Source: Enterobacteriaceae bacterium B14 (lineage in GTDB: Bacteria > Pseudomonadota > Gammaproteobacteria > Enterobacterales > Enterobacteriaceae). Taken from it: 64,000 nucleotides of DNA. Position 1 is the first letter of the stretch; each line of letters starts with the position of its first letter. Below are positions 10,220 to 19,478 of this stretch, one piece after another. The stretch is taken from positions 62,001 through 126,000 of the forward strand of contig DF158883.1 in NCBI GenBank assembly GCA_000307305.1, written 5' to 3'. The translations under genes were made by a program, and so were the position numbers. The notes under the pieces are model-generated. The model made no database searches and was not told the origin of the DNA. It saw nothing but the letters and a program-made list of their open reading frames with translations.

Positions 10220-11263
10220 TTAGTTAGGGTCTGAGAAATTCTTGCGTGTTCGCATCTGCGACATGCTTTCCAGAATCCGATGATAATTATCGAAACGCTC
10301 TTCGGCGATATCACCGCATTCTACAGCATCTCTCAATGCACATCCTGGGTCATCACCGTGTTTACAGTCACGGAATTTGCAGCCGCCAAGATAATCCCTA
10401 AATTCGACAAACCCTTGAGTAATTTGTTCCGCTTCTAAATGCCACAGACCAAACTCGCGAACACCAGGAGAGTCAATAACATCGCCGCCGTGTGGGAAAT
10501 GGTAGAGACGGGATGCAGTTGTTGTATGTTGACCCAGACCAGATGTATCAGAGACTGCACCGACGTTAATGGCATCATTTTCTGGCAGTAGTGAATTCAA
10601 CAGACTAGATTTTCCCACGCCGGATTGCCCAGCAAAGATACTGATACGGTTAGACAGACACTGTTTTAGTTCTTCCATCCCTTCACCAGTGTAACTGGAA
10701 ACCAGTAATACTCGATACTCGATACGGCGATAGATATTCATGACTTCGTCAACAAAGGTACGCTGTTCTGGCTCTAGCAAGTCCACTTTGTTTAAGACGA
10801 TAATCGGCTCTACTCCGAGTGTTTCACAGGCAACGAGGTAGCGATCGATCATGTTAAGAGAGAGTTCAGGCAAAATAGCTGAGACGACGATGATTTGGTC
10901 GATATTTGCGGCGATAGGTTTTACGCCATCGTAAAAGTCAGGGCGAGTTAAAACGGTTGTCCGTTCGTGTACGGCTTCGACAACGCCGCGAACATTAGAT
11001 TGGTTCTCTGCCCCCGGTCGCCAAACGACACGGTCTCCGGTGACGAGTGAAGGAACGGTCCGCCGGATATTGCATCGATGCTGAGTACCATCAGAGGCTT
11101 CAACGTCGGCATGTTTGCCGAAACGGCTGATAACAACCCCATCTTGGGCTTCGCCTAGCTGCGAATCATCCCATTCAACTGGAATGCTATCGTGCTTTAG
11201 CCTACGCTGATGGTTTGCTGTTACGCGTCGTTGCTGGCCTTTAGACAGTTTATTTTTACTCAC
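10220..11263 (-). CDS. rsgA: Small ribosomal subunit biogenesis GTPase RsgA
   Basis: This circularly permuted GTPase acts in late maturation of the 30S subunit. In the 347-residue protein the G4 motif NKVD (158-161) precedes G1 GQSGVGKSS (212-220) and G3 DSPG (264-267), the permuted order that defines the family. An N-terminal OB-fold precedes the GTPase domain. A C-terminal zinc knuckle has Cys295, Cys300, His302 and Cys308. The gene diverges from orn across a 241-bp gap, as in E. coli. Confidence 0.98.
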   Translation of the reverse strand: MSKNKLSKGQQRRVTANHQRRLKHDSIPVEWDDSQLGEAQDGVVISRFGKHADVEASDGTQHRCNIRRTVPSLVTGDRVVWRPGAENQSNVRGVVEAVHERTTVLTRPDFYDGVKPIAANIDQIIVVSAILPELSLNMIDRYLVACETLGVEPIIVLNKVDLLEPEQRTFVDEVMNIYRRIEYRVLLVSSYTGEGMEELKQCLSNRISIFAGQSGVGKSSLLNSLLPENDAINVGAVSDTSGLGQHTTTASRLYHFPHGGDVIDSPGVREFGLWHLEAEQITQGFVEFRDYLGGCKFRDCKHGDDPGCALRDAVECGDIAEERFDNYHRILESMSQMRTRKNFSDPN

Positions 11264-11504
11264 TGATTCTCACTTAAAACGGCTTGTATCGCTCATTGCG
11301 AGCAAAGGGTCTATGATACACATTATCGTAGACGAGAGCTTATTGATAAATGAATTGTGAGAGGTGTGAATGCTCACTCTTACAATCGTGTTACGAACTA
11401 TTGTAATGAAAGTGCTGTCATATTAAGCAGTAAAATACACTGTTATCCGCTTAATGTATTGAAAATAAAGGCACGTAGGGATCTTAGATTTTTTAGGAAA
11501 CACC

Positions 11505-12050
11505 ATGGCTACAGATAAAGATAATCTCATCTGGATAGATTTAGAGATGACAGGGTTAGACCCTGAAAGTAACTGTATTATTGAAATTGCGACGATTGTA
11601 ACGGATGCCAATTTGAATATTTTGGCGGAAGGCCCTGTATTTGCCGTCCATCAACCTGATAGCCTGCTAGACCAAATGGATGAGTGGAATACAAAAACTC
11701 ACACGGCAAGTGGGCTGGTGGCTAGGGTGAAAGAGAGCAAGGTCGATGCGGCTGAAGCTGAACGCCAAACTATTGCTTTTTTACAACAGTGGGTGCCTGA
11801 GGGGTGTTCTCCTATTTGTGGTAACAGCGTTGGGCAAGATCGTCGTTTTCTCTACCGCTACATGCCTGAGCTTGAACGTTATTTCCACTACCGTTATATG
11901 GATGTGAGCACGTTGAAAGAGCTTGCCCGTCGTTGGAAGCCCTCTATTCTTAGCGGTTTCAAAAAACAGGGGACGCATCAGGCGTTAGATGATATTAGGG
12001 AGTCTATCGCCGAGCTTGCCTATTATCGTGAGAATTTTATTCAGCTGTAA
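11505..12050 (+). CDS. orn: Oligoribonuclease
   Basis: This 181-residue DEDDh 3'-5' exoribonuclease degrades the shortest RNAs, and in many bacteria pGpG, to mononucleotides. Exo I carries the metal-binding Asp and Glu in [12 protein letters not shown]. Exo II is around [12 protein letters not shown], and Exo III has [11 protein letters not shown]. The length equals E. coli Orn (181 aa). The gene diverges from rsgA and lies upstream of the tRNA-Gly cluster, the standard enterobacterial arrangement. Confidence 0.98.
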   Translation: MATDKDNLIWIDLEMTGLDPESNCIIEIATIVTDANLNILAEGPVFAVHQPDSLLDQMDEWNTKTHTASGLVARVKESKVDAAEAERQTIAFLQQWVPEGCSPICGNSVGQDRRFLYRYMPELERYFHYRYMDVSTLKELARRWKPSILSGFKKQGTHQALDDIRESIAELAYYRENFIQL

Positions 12051-12114
12051 TTTTCTCTGTTCGTGAGAAATGATGATTTCCTGAATAGCACGTTTAGCTA
12101 ATGAGTAATTGGAG

Positions 12115-12141
12115 GAGCAGCAAAAAAGAATTTTGCTGCTC
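12115..12141 (+). terminator. Perfect hairpin downstream of orn, probable 3' end
   Basis: GAGCAGCAAAA (12115-12125) pairs with TTTTGCTGCTC (12131-12141) as a perfect 11-bp stem with a 5-nt loop. No T-tract follows, so it may be an RNA-stabilising 3' hairpin rather than a classical terminator. Confidence 0.45.
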
Positions 12142-12266
12142 TCTGGTGCGAGATGGGTACAGTTTATCAGCATTAAATAGAGATGATGAAAACGGTTGAT
12201 AAGAAAGCAGTGTGCTGAATTTATCATCTATTGAACAAAATCAGCGATTTTTTCGATAAGAGGGGG

Positions 12267-12294
12267 TTGCAGCTAAAATCATTTCTCGTATAAT
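12267..12294 (+). promoter_or_regulatory. Promoter of the tRNA-Gly cluster
   Basis: TTGCAG (12267-12272) and a perfect TATAAT (12289-12294) are separated by 16 bp. They are followed by the GC-rich discriminator GCGCACCCC, typical of stable-RNA promoters under stringent control. The first tRNA starts about 40 nt further on. Confidence 0.85.
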
Positions 12295-12334
12295 GCGCAC
12301 CCCGTACCAGTGCAGAATTTGATTGGTATGCAGA

Positions 12335-12410
<76 letters not shown>

Positions 12411-12482
12411 AATTCTTAAGAAGTACCGTTTATAGAAGTGATGCTTTAGATAGTTTTTAAAAGAGTAAGGCAGCAATATGTT

Positions 12483-12558
<76 letters not shown>

Positions 12559-12631
12559 AGCTTCTTCACTCTGTAGTGACTCAATAGCAATCTTGTAGTG
12601 CACATTAAGTAGTAACAATACCAAGCAGTAT

Positions 12632-12707
<76 letters not shown>

Positions 12708-13383
12708 ATCTCATTTCATAAAATGCCTCTAATTTCTTAAAAATAAAAAATTAACTTAATTTTTTGCCCTTCCCAATAAAAACGCCACGACCTTATCTGC
12801 ATTTTTTATTCAATTAGTCTGATTTTTCACCATTCCGTTTCAATATAATCGCTGTTGCATATTTCTAAATTTCGAATGTGCTAGTATCAATTTTTACGCT
12901 TTTTTGTGTTAAGAAAATAGATATTAGACGATGAAGGTTGGGCTGAAGGGTCAAGCCTTTTTAATTTCATAAAGGGAGTTTTAAGAGTGGCTACCCTGAG
13001 CTTTTGCATAAAATTTATATTAGATAATAAATAGAAAAATGGAATAATATATAAAAAATTTATTGATAATGTTAAATGGATTTTATTAATGAGAATATAT
13101 CGAAGCAAGACTTGTACTCTATGGTTTTGATTTTATTAATAAATAATTTCATGGGCTGTATTCGCTGATATTTCAGTGGAGAATCGCAGAGAAAAGGGTG
13201 TATGGCGAAGAACATTTTATATTAGCGTTGTTATCATCTATTCTAGCAGTAGACTTTATGCTGAGGGTACTCTTTGTGTTGCAGATATAGAGTATGAAGG
13301 TCATTTAATATAGATATTTAAATGCATATACTCTCACCTGTGTAATAGCCACGGGTGAGAAATATAAAAGCAATGCTCAATTA
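12708..13383. other. AT-rich gene-free stretch after the tRNA-Gly cluster
   Basis: About 680 bp of very AT-rich DNA lies between glyY and the GST gene. No ORF has family resemblance or a plausible ribosome-binding site; the longest minus-strand frame is low-complexity. A 7-bp inverted repeat flanks CAC/GTG at 13332-13360 (TCTCACC...GGTGAGA), just past the GST stop. It could be that gene's 3' hairpin but lacks a T-tract on the minus strand. No tRNA 3' direct repeat marking an attachment site is visible to me. Confidence 0.6.
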
Positions 13384-14088
13384 TTAATTTTTAACAGGAA
13401 TAGCTAGGCCGCGCTGTACCGCTGGGCGTGCCAGACCTCTCTCTAGCCATTCCCCTACGCGTTTGAATTGGTCGAACTCTACCAAGTCGCGAGCGTCATA
13501 GAAGCCAATCAGGTTGCGCACCCAGCCGAGAATTGAGATATCAGCGATGCTGTACTCTTTACCCATAATCCAATCACGTCCTTCGAGGCGGCTTTCAAGT
13601 ACTCCAAGGAGGCGTTGAGACTCTTTTCGATAACGCTCTAGCGGCCGTTTATCTTCGTATTCGCGCCCAGCAAATTTATGGAAGAAGCCAAGTTGACCAA
13701 ACATTGGGCCAATAGAGGCCATCTGGAAGAATACCCACTGGATGGTTTCATAGCGTGTTGCTGCATCAGTTGATAATAATTGGCCGCTTTTTTCCGCTAA
13801 ATAGAGCAAAATCGCGCCAGACTCGAACAGTTCCAGTGGTTTTCCATCTGGGCCATTGGGGTCAATAATGGCTGGGATCTTGCCATTTGGGTTCAGTGCT
13901 AGAAACTCTGGTGTCCACGTTTCATTGTTAGAGATATCGATAAAATGAGCCTCATAGGGTAAGCCGATCTCCTCTAACATGATGGAAACTTTGACCCCGT
14001 TCGGTGTAGCTAGAGAGTAAAGCTGCAGCCATTCTGGGTGCTGCGCAGGCCAGCGTGAAGCAATCGGAAATTGGGTTTGATCAAGCAT
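13384..14088 (-). CDS. Glutathione S-transferase, Ure2p-like / nu-class (YfcG/YghU type)
   Basis: This 234-residue cytosolic GST has an N-terminal thioredoxin-like domain of about 95 residues (QLYSLATPNGVKVSIMLEEI, then NPNGKIPAII and the glutathione-binding ESGAILLYLA). A helical C-terminal domain follows, with the N-capping SIADISILGWVRN. The Thr-Pro-Asn-Gly segment replacing the catalytic Tyr/Ser is typical of the Ure2p/nu-class. E. coli relatives reduce disulfides or hydroperoxides with glutathione; the substrate here is unknown. The gene lies 164 bp after an MFS gene on the same strand and may be cotranscribed. E. coli has neither gene at this site. Confidence 0.85.
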   Translation of the reverse strand: MLDQTQFPIASRWPAQHPEWLQLYSLATPNGVKVSIMLEEIGLPYEAHFIDISNNETWTPEFLALNPNGKIPAIIDPNGPDGKPLELFESGAILLYLAEKSGQLLSTDAATRYETIQWVFFQMASIGPMFGQLGFFHKFAGREYEDKRPLERYRKESQRLLGVLESRLEGRDWIMGKEYSIADISILGWVRNLIGFYDARDLVEFDQFKRVGEWLERGLARPAVQRGLAIPVKN

Positions 14089-14252
14089 AGAAAGCCTCTC
14101 AGTTTGACGAGCTACTAGCGGCGCGAGTCCAGTATTGGTTATGCACCGCGAGCGTATTTAAGGGTGTTTTTGCGCCTAATTTGGCTTCCCTAAATTCTCT
14201 TTTATGGCAGTAAAGATCAAGCCATTCTAAATTTTGTCTCTCTATTGCGCTT

Positions 14253-15653
14253 TTAAACGTGCGCTCTCGCTGAACGTATTGCAGTAATGAGTGCGAAAAT
14301 CGGGGAAAGAGAAAAAATAGCGAATAACCAGAAGGCTGCATTGCTAGTACTTTCTATACTTCCTTCGTTGAGACCCGCCAAATTCACTAACATGCCCGCC
14401 AATGCAGAGCCTAATGCAGCAGCAAATAGCTGTACCGTAGTGATAGATGATGCCGCTGTTTCCTGATCTTCCCCCGCCGTTACCTGTAGCACTTTGGTGA
14501 GAAGATGAGGCCAACCTAAGCCGATACCAAAACCGACGAGAACCAGGCCGATGCAGATAAAGGAGATAAGTATAGAGTCGCCTCTGCCCTGTAAGGGCAT
14601 CGTCACAGCCAATATAATTAACCCGATGAGAACACCTATCGGGCCATTAACGATAGCAAAGCGAATACCTTTTGCTTTCCAGCCAGAGCTGAGAATCTCT
14701 GCGGCCGTCCAGCCAAATGCCATCAAGGCGGCAATATAACCTGAGAGTAAAGGCGATTGCCCATGCAGTGTTTGCAGGAAGTAGGGGACAAAAATTTCGC
14801 TGGTCATACCTATCGTTAACAGGCCCATCGTGGCGTATAGGGCGAACAGAGATGAGCTGATGTGTAGCGCCGCTTTTGGCAACATGCGTGTTTTACCGAC
14901 GATTTCACAGCGTATCATCAAGATAAGCAGCAAAATCGCCACGAGCACGCCACCCATGTTCCACATGATAGAAGTTGATACGCTGCTGGCGCTGATAACC
15001 AGAACGGCGGCGGCGAGCAGTATTAACTGAGGAATCGGGAGCTTACTGGTTTCATTCTTCACGCTATCTTCTGCAGGGAGAACACGCCAGATGAGGATGG
15101 TATAGGCCAAAGTGATGGGGGCCAGTGTAAAAAAGGCGGCACGCCATGCATCCATTTCGGCAAAAATCCCGCCGACTGCGGGGCCAAGTAATGTTGCAAT
15201 TCCCCACATACCGGAGACGAGTGCCATTGCTCTAGGCCACAGCGTCTCATCAAACATGCGGTGAATCATCGAATAGCTTAAGGCAAATAAAAAGCCACCA
15301 CCAAAACCCTGCAATGAGCGGCCTACAAGCATGATGGGCATATTAGGTGTTAATGCGCAGACTAAGCTGCCGATAAAAAAGAAAAAGATGCCGATTGCAT
15401 AGGCTTTTCGCGAGCCAGCTTGTCTCAGGGTTTTTGCGGTGAGTGAAGCACCGAGAATGGAGGCCACAACAAATAACGTTGTGTTCCAAGCATAGAGTTC
15501 TAGCCCGTTGATCTCTTTAACAACAGAGGGTAAGACCGTTGTTGCGATATAGATATTGATTGCATGTAGAGCAACACCGCCGGATAGGGCGACAGAACGC
15601 GCGGCATTCTTTCCTGAGAGGAGGTCTCCCCAATTCCCTTCATTGATAGACAT
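14253..15653 (-). CDS. Major facilitator superfamily transporter
   Basis: This 466-residue integral membrane protein has 12-14 predicted helices. It has the MFS loop (TLRQAGSRKAYAIG) and the motif-C-like segment (GMWGIATLLGPAVGG) seen in drug:H+ antiporters. This suggests efflux, but the substrate cannot be read from sequence. I chose the ATG at 15651-15653 (MSINEGNWGD) because TTGGAG lies 8 nt before it; a longer frame to 15680 has no ribosome-binding site. It is followed by the GST gene. The pair sits between glyY and queG, where E. coli has no transporter, so it is an accessory insertion relative to E. coli. Confidence 0.85.
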   Translation of the reverse strand: MSINEGNWGDLLSGKNAARSVALSGGVALHAINIYIATTVLPSVVKEINGLELYAWNTTLFVVASILGASLTAKTLRQAGSRKAYAIGIFFFFIGSLVCALTPNMPIMLVGRSLQGFGGGFLFALSYSMIHRMFDETLWPRAMALVSGMWGIATLLGPAVGGIFAEMDAWRAAFFTLAPITLAYTILIWRVLPAEDSVKNETSKLPIPQLILLAAAVLVISASSVSTSIMWNMGGVLVAILLLILMIRCEIVGKTRMLPKAALHISSSLFALYATMGLLTIGMTSEIFVPYFLQTLHGQSPLLSGYIAALMAFGWTAAEILSSGWKAKGIRFAIVNGPIGVLIGLIILAVTMPLQGRGDSILISFICIGLVLVGFGIGLGWPHLLTKVLQVTAGEDQETAASSITTVQLFAAALGSALAGMLVNLAGLNEGSIESTSNAAFWLFAIFSLSPIFALITAIRSARAHV

Positions 15654-15869
15654 ACTGTCTCCAACAGTAGCGTAGAGCACGCCGATGGCTAAATAGATAG
15701 TGGCTGGCGATAAGTGCTATACCCGCTTACCTACAACTCGAATGACTTTGGGTGTATCGGCAAGGCGCTGGTGAGTCGAACATTTCCTCTACAACGCTAG
15801 CCGTTGTGATGATAGGATTATGCCACTATGGGTTGGATAAGCGAGTGATTTGCTTTCGAGATTTCGTGT

Positions 15870-15898
15870 TTGACACCCCCACTGAATGCGGTCATAAT
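15870..15898 (+). promoter_or_regulatory. Strong sigma-70 promoter with no gene downstream
   Basis: A perfect -35 TTGACA (15870-15875) and CATAAT (15893-15898) are spaced by exactly 17 bp. A GC-rich discriminator (CGCGCTCCGC) follows, as at tRNA and rRNA promoters. It fires to the right into a 400-bp gap without an ORF; the next gene, queG, is on the other strand. Activity is inferred from sequence only. Confidence 0.55.
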
Positions 15899-16058
15899 CG
15901 CGCTCCGCTCTAGGGAATGACGGTAAAAAGGTCGCATTTTTTCGATTCCCATTTAAGGGCATAAAGATATATTTCTTACTCGAAAGCCTCCTTTTTTAAA
16001 AAACTCATCTACGCTTTTATTCGGCTATTAAAAATAGTGATCTCCGCTGTTCTCATTA

Positions 16059-16243
16059 ATTTTGTGAACAGAGTTATCCACAGGATGATGCGTTGACAAT
16101 AAAAATAAGATTTTTCTATGGGGAATTTGTAATTCTCTAATTTCTTGTTTTATAAAATAAAAAATTATCACAAAAATATCATACTGATCACTTGCTCTAT
16201 TTTTGGAGATTGATAGACAAGGTGTTTTTATTTTTTACTCACA
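16059..16243. other. datA-like DnaA-box region upstream of queG
   Basis: In the 672-bp gap between the MFS gene and queG, a perfect DnaA box TTATCCACA lies at 16074-16082. An 8/9 match TTACTCACA lies at 16235-16243 in the same orientation. Between them is A/T-rich DNA with an IHF-like site (TATCACAAAAATA, 16166-16178, 11 of 13 consensus positions) preceded by an A-rich tract. A degenerate box (CTGTTCACA on the minus strand) adjoins the perfect one at 16059. In E. coli, datA (DnaA boxes around an IHF site, which promotes hydrolysis of ATP-DnaA) lies in the glyVXY-queG interval, the same position. The remaining sequence shows nothing else I can name. Confidence 0.5.
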
Positions 16244-16325
16244 AGCAAAACCATAATCTTTGTGTGGTTTATATCTTCTGTATAACTTTCCCTTTTGTTG
16301 CCTAAATTCTTCCCTCTATAGTGTC

Positions 16326-17465
16326 TCATGCATCGCGTGGTAGACCTTTTTCTACTGCTCTGATCAAGCGTTTTTGCTGTGAGGTCTGCACTTCAATAGT
16401 ATGGTCTGCTCGGTGTTTTAACTGCTGCTCGATAGCCCATTCGATATGTTCATCCAATAGGGGAGAATGGCCTAGCTTAGAGCGTAAGGCAATGATGACC
16501 GCTTCTTGATAAGGTGCGTTACCCAGTGCGACAGCGATATTGCGTAGCCAGCGTGAATAGCCGATACGTCGAATAGGTGAGCCTTCCGTAATACGCAGGA
16601 ATTTCTCTTCACTCCAAGAAAAAAGTGTTTGGAGATCTGTTGCGTGGAGAGCAGAGCGGGGATGAAAATCTGTCTCATCCGTTATCTGCGAGAAACGGTT
16701 CCAAGGGCAGATCATCTGGCAATCATCACAGCCGTAGATGCGGTTTCCCATCAGTGGGCGTAGCTCTTCCGGTATTGAGCCTTCCAGTTCAATTGTGAGG
16801 TAAGAGATACAGCGATTCGCATCGACGACATAAGGTTCGATGATGGCGTTGGTCGGGCAGGTTGTCATGCAGGCGACACAGCGGCCACACTGCTCTTCTT
16901 GAGGCGCATCGATAGGAAGGGGAATATCGACCAGTAGCTCCCCTAAAAAGAACCAAGAGCCGGAGTCATGGTTAAGAATAAGTGAGTGTTTACCAACCCA
17001 GCCGAGCCCCGCTTTAGCGGCAAGAGGGCGTTCCATAATAGGGGCTGAATCAACAAAGGGGCGGAAGCTGAACTCACCGTAGGCATCCTGAATCATCTCT
17101 CCCAGCTTTTTAAGGCGCTGTCGCAGGAGTTTGTGATAATCACGGCCCAACGCATAACGGCTAATGTAGCCCAGATTCGGATTTTTGAGCGTGCTGGCAA
17201 ATGAGGCATTGGGTGGCAGGTAATTCATTCTTACGCTGATCACCCGCAGCGTTCCCGGTAATAGCTCATGTGGGCGCGCCCGTAACATGCCATGTCGAGC
17301 CATCCAGGCCATTTCTCCGTGATACTGCTTATCTAACCACGCCTGCAATTTCGGCTCTTCAAGAGAGAGATCAGTATCGCAGATGCCAACGTGCTGGAAG
17401 CCTAGCGATTGGCCCCATTGCTTGATATGTTGAGCTAGCTGATTGAGATCGAGAGGGTGAGTCAT
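16326..17465 (-). CDS. queG: Epoxyqueuosine reductase
   Basis: QueG performs the last step of queuosine biosynthesis in tRNA, reducing epoxyqueuosine with cobalamin and iron-sulfur clusters. The 379-residue protein contains two [4Fe-4S] motifs, CGRCVACMTTCP and CDDCQMICPWN, plus the conserved DSAPIMERPLAAKAGLGW segment. Its length equals E. coli QueG. Its start codon overlaps that of the divergent nnrD gene: the tetranucleotide CATG at 17463-17466 provides both ATGs. Confidence 0.97.
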   Translation of the reverse strand: MTHPLDLNQLAQHIKQWGQSLGFQHVGICDTDLSLEEPKLQAWLDKQYHGEMAWMARHGMLRARPHELLPGTLRVISVRMNYLPPNASFASTLKNPNLGYISRYALGRDYHKLLRQRLKKLGEMIQDAYGEFSFRPFVDSAPIMERPLAAKAGLGWVGKHSLILNHDSGSWFFLGELLVDIPLPIDAPQEEQCGRCVACMTTCPTNAIIEPYVVDANRCISYLTIELEGSIPEELRPLMGNRIYGCDDCQMICPWNRFSQITDETDFHPRSALHATDLQTLFSWSEEKFLRITEGSPIRRIGYSRWLRNIAVALGNAPYQEAVIIALRSKLGHSPLLDEHIEWAIEQQLKHRADHTIEVQTSQQKRLIRAVEKGLPRDA

Positions 17466-18981
17466 GAGAAATGGTTACCGGAGACGAATCTGTTCTAGTT
17501 TACCACACTCTGCTTATTATGCAGATTGGGTAAAACAGGGCGAGAGAGAGGGCGCTAAACAGCTTGGCATTTCGCTCTATACACTGATGGAACGGGCCGG
17601 ATTGGCGACGTTCACACTGTGTCGCCAGCTCTATCCTTTAACTGCTCACTGGCTAATCTTGTGCGGAAATGGGAACAACGGCGGCGATGGCTATGTTGTA
17701 GCTCGTTTGGCGAAACAGGCGGGAGTCAATGTGATCCTTATTGCCTGTGAGGGGCAAACACCTTTACCGGATGAAGCCGCTGAGGCGAGGCGGCAGTGGC
17801 TGGATGCACAGGGTGACATTTTGGATGCATCTTCCCCATGGCCGCAAGATATTGACCTTATCGTCGATGGGCTATTGGGAATAGGAATAAGATCGGCACC
17901 TCGTTTGCCTTATTCCACACTCATTGATGCTGCCAATGCACATCCAGCACCGGTTGTGGCTATCGATATCCCTTCGGGCTTACAGGCTGATACTGGCAGC
18001 GTGCCTGGCGCGGTGATACGGGCAGCGCATACACATACGTTTGTTGCACTTAAACCTGGGTTATTAACGGGTCAGGCTCGTGATTGGGTGGGTTGTCTCC
18101 ACTATGCTGATTTAGGGCTAGCAACATGGTTTGAAACACAAAAGCCCCAAATTCATCGAGTTAATACTGATAATCTTGTCGAGTGGTTTCAACCTCGCCG
18201 ACCCTGCGCCCATAAAGGTGAATTTGGTAAGTTATTACTGATTGGCGGTGATCTGGGTATGGGGGGCGCAATTAGGATGGCGGGTGAGGCGGCGCTGAGA
18301 AGCGGTGCAGGTTTGGTGCGAGTACTTACTCACCCTTTTAACGTTGCCCCAATACTGACTGCGCGGCCTGAACTTATGGTGCAGGCATTTGATAAAGCCG
18401 TACTTGCCGAAGCATTAAATTGGGCTGATACCTTAGTGATTGGTCCTGGCCTTGGGCAGGGTGAGTGGGGTAAAGAGGTATTTAAATTAGTAAAAGGTTG
18501 CGATAAAACTGCATTATGGGATGCAGATGTACTTAACCTGCTAGCAATCGCGCCTCAGAAACGGCAAAATCGCGTGTTGACCCCGCACCCAGGGGAGGCT
18601 TCCCGATTGTTAGGGTGCAGCATTGCCGAAATTGAGAGTGATCGCTTACTTTCAGCGCGTCGTCTGGTTGAGCGCTATGGTGGTGTGGTGGTATTGAAAG
18701 GTGCGGGTACCATTATTGCTCAAGATAGTGCTATAGCGATTGCCGATGTAGGCAATCCAGGGATGGCAACCGGAGGAATGGGAGATGTTCTCTCTGGCAT
18801 TATTGGTGGCTTGATGGCCCAAAAAGCAGCGTTGTTTGATGCTGCATGTGCGGGTTGTGTTATTCATGGTGCTGCGGCAGATAGTGTGGCGGCTCAATAT
18901 GGGGAGAGAGGCTTGCTGGCAACTGACTTGCTGCCTGCTATCCCTAAATATGTTAATCCGGAAAAAAATAATCCGAAATAA
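17464..18981 (+). CDS. nnrD: Bifunctional NAD(P)H-hydrate repair enzyme (epimerase/dehydratase)
   Basis: This 505-residue fusion repairs NADHX/NADPHX, damaged hydrated forms of the coenzymes. The N-terminal YjeF_N epimerase domain (about residues 20-220) contains the nucleotide-binding [15 protein letters not shown]. The C-terminal ADP-dependent dehydratase domain (about 230-500) contains [16 protein letters not shown]. The same domain order occurs in E. coli YjeF/Nnr. The start is the ATG at 17464, after GAGAGGG. It shares two bases with the queG start codon on the other strand, so the promoters of the two genes must lie inside each other's coding region. Confidence 0.96.
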   Translation: MRNGYRRRICSSLPHSAYYADWVKQGEREGAKQLGISLYTLMERAGLATFTLCRQLYPLTAHWLILCGNGNNGGDGYVVARLAKQAGVNVILIACEGQTPLPDEAAEARRQWLDAQGDILDASSPWPQDIDLIVDGLLGIGIRSAPRLPYSTLIDAANAHPAPVVAIDIPSGLQADTGSVPGAVIRAAHTHTFVALKPGLLTGQARDWVGCLHYADLGLATWFETQKPQIHRVNTDNLVEWFQPRRPCAHKGEFGKLLLIGGDLGMGGAIRMAGEAALRSGAGLVRVLTHPFNVAPILTARPELMVQAFDKAVLAEALNWADTLVIGPGLGQGEWGKEVFKLVKGCDKTALWDADVLNLLAIAPQKRQNRVLTPHPGEASRLLGCSIAEIESDRLLSARRLVERYGGVVVLKGAGTIIAQDSAIAIADVGNPGMATGGMGDVLSGIIGGLMAQKAALFDAACAGCVIHGAAADSVAAQYGERGLLATDLLPAIPKYVNPEKNNPK

Positions 18982-19000
18982 ATCAGCAGATACGACAATA

Positions 19001-19462
19001 ATGAAAGAATGTGTTTTATCTCTGCCCGATGAGGCAGCAACCGTTGCTTTGGGCGCAAAGCTAGCGAAAGTATGCGATCGCGCCAGTGTCATTTATCTGT
19101 TTGGCGATTTGGGAGCAGGTAAAACAACCTTTAGCCGTGGTTTCCTACAGGCTTTAGGGCATAACGGCAATGTAAAAAGTCCAACCTATACGCTGGTTGA
19201 GCCCTATGATCTTAAACCCTTTGCCGTTTATCATTTCGATCTTTATCGTCTTGCTGACCCTGAGGAACTCGAATTTATGGGTATCAGGGATTATTTCCAG
19301 CAGGATTCGCTGTGTTTAGTTGAGTGGCCGCAACAAGGGGAAGGCATTTTACCTGAACCGGATGTGGAGCTTTACCTTACCTACGAGTCACAGGGACGAG
19401 AAGCTCGTCTTGTTCCTGTTTCAGCGTATGGTGAGGTGTTAATCAATCGGTTATCCATGTAA
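19001..19462 (+). CDS. tsaE: tRNA threonylcarbamoyladenosine biosynthesis protein TsaE
   Basis: TsaE is the ATPase that works with TsaB-TsaD to make t6A37 in ANN-decoding tRNAs. The 153-residue protein has a Walker A motif GDLGAGKTT and the conserved [11 protein letters not shown] and YHFDLYRL segments. I use the ATG at 19001 ([14 protein letters not shown]) because it gives the E. coli length; the longer open frame runs inside nnrD. The Shine-Dalgarno sequence is weak and the gene lies 19 bp after nnrD, suggesting coupling to it. Confidence 0.97.
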   Translation: MKECVLSLPDEAATVALGAKLAKVCDRASVIYLFGDLGAGKTTFSRGFLQALGHNGNVKSPTYTLVEPYDLKPFAVYHFDLYRLADPEELEFMGIRDYFQQDSLCLVEWPQQGEGILPEPDVELYLTYESQGREARLVPVSAYGEVLINRLSM

Positions 19463-19478
19463 TAAGGATCATAATGGA

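Noticed and set aside
12887-13108. 73-aa minus-strand ORF in AT-rich DNA
   Set aside because: Low-complexity, no family resemblance; expected by chance in such AT-rich sequence.
14099-14341. 80-aa minus-strand ORF between GST and MFS genes
   Set aside because: Overlaps the 3' end of the MFS gene in another frame and has no domain signal.
15941-15950. T-loop-like TTCGATTCCC as part of a tRNA
   Set aside because: The matching 5' GGG of the T-stem and the D and anticodon arms are not visible, so no tRNA gene can be called.
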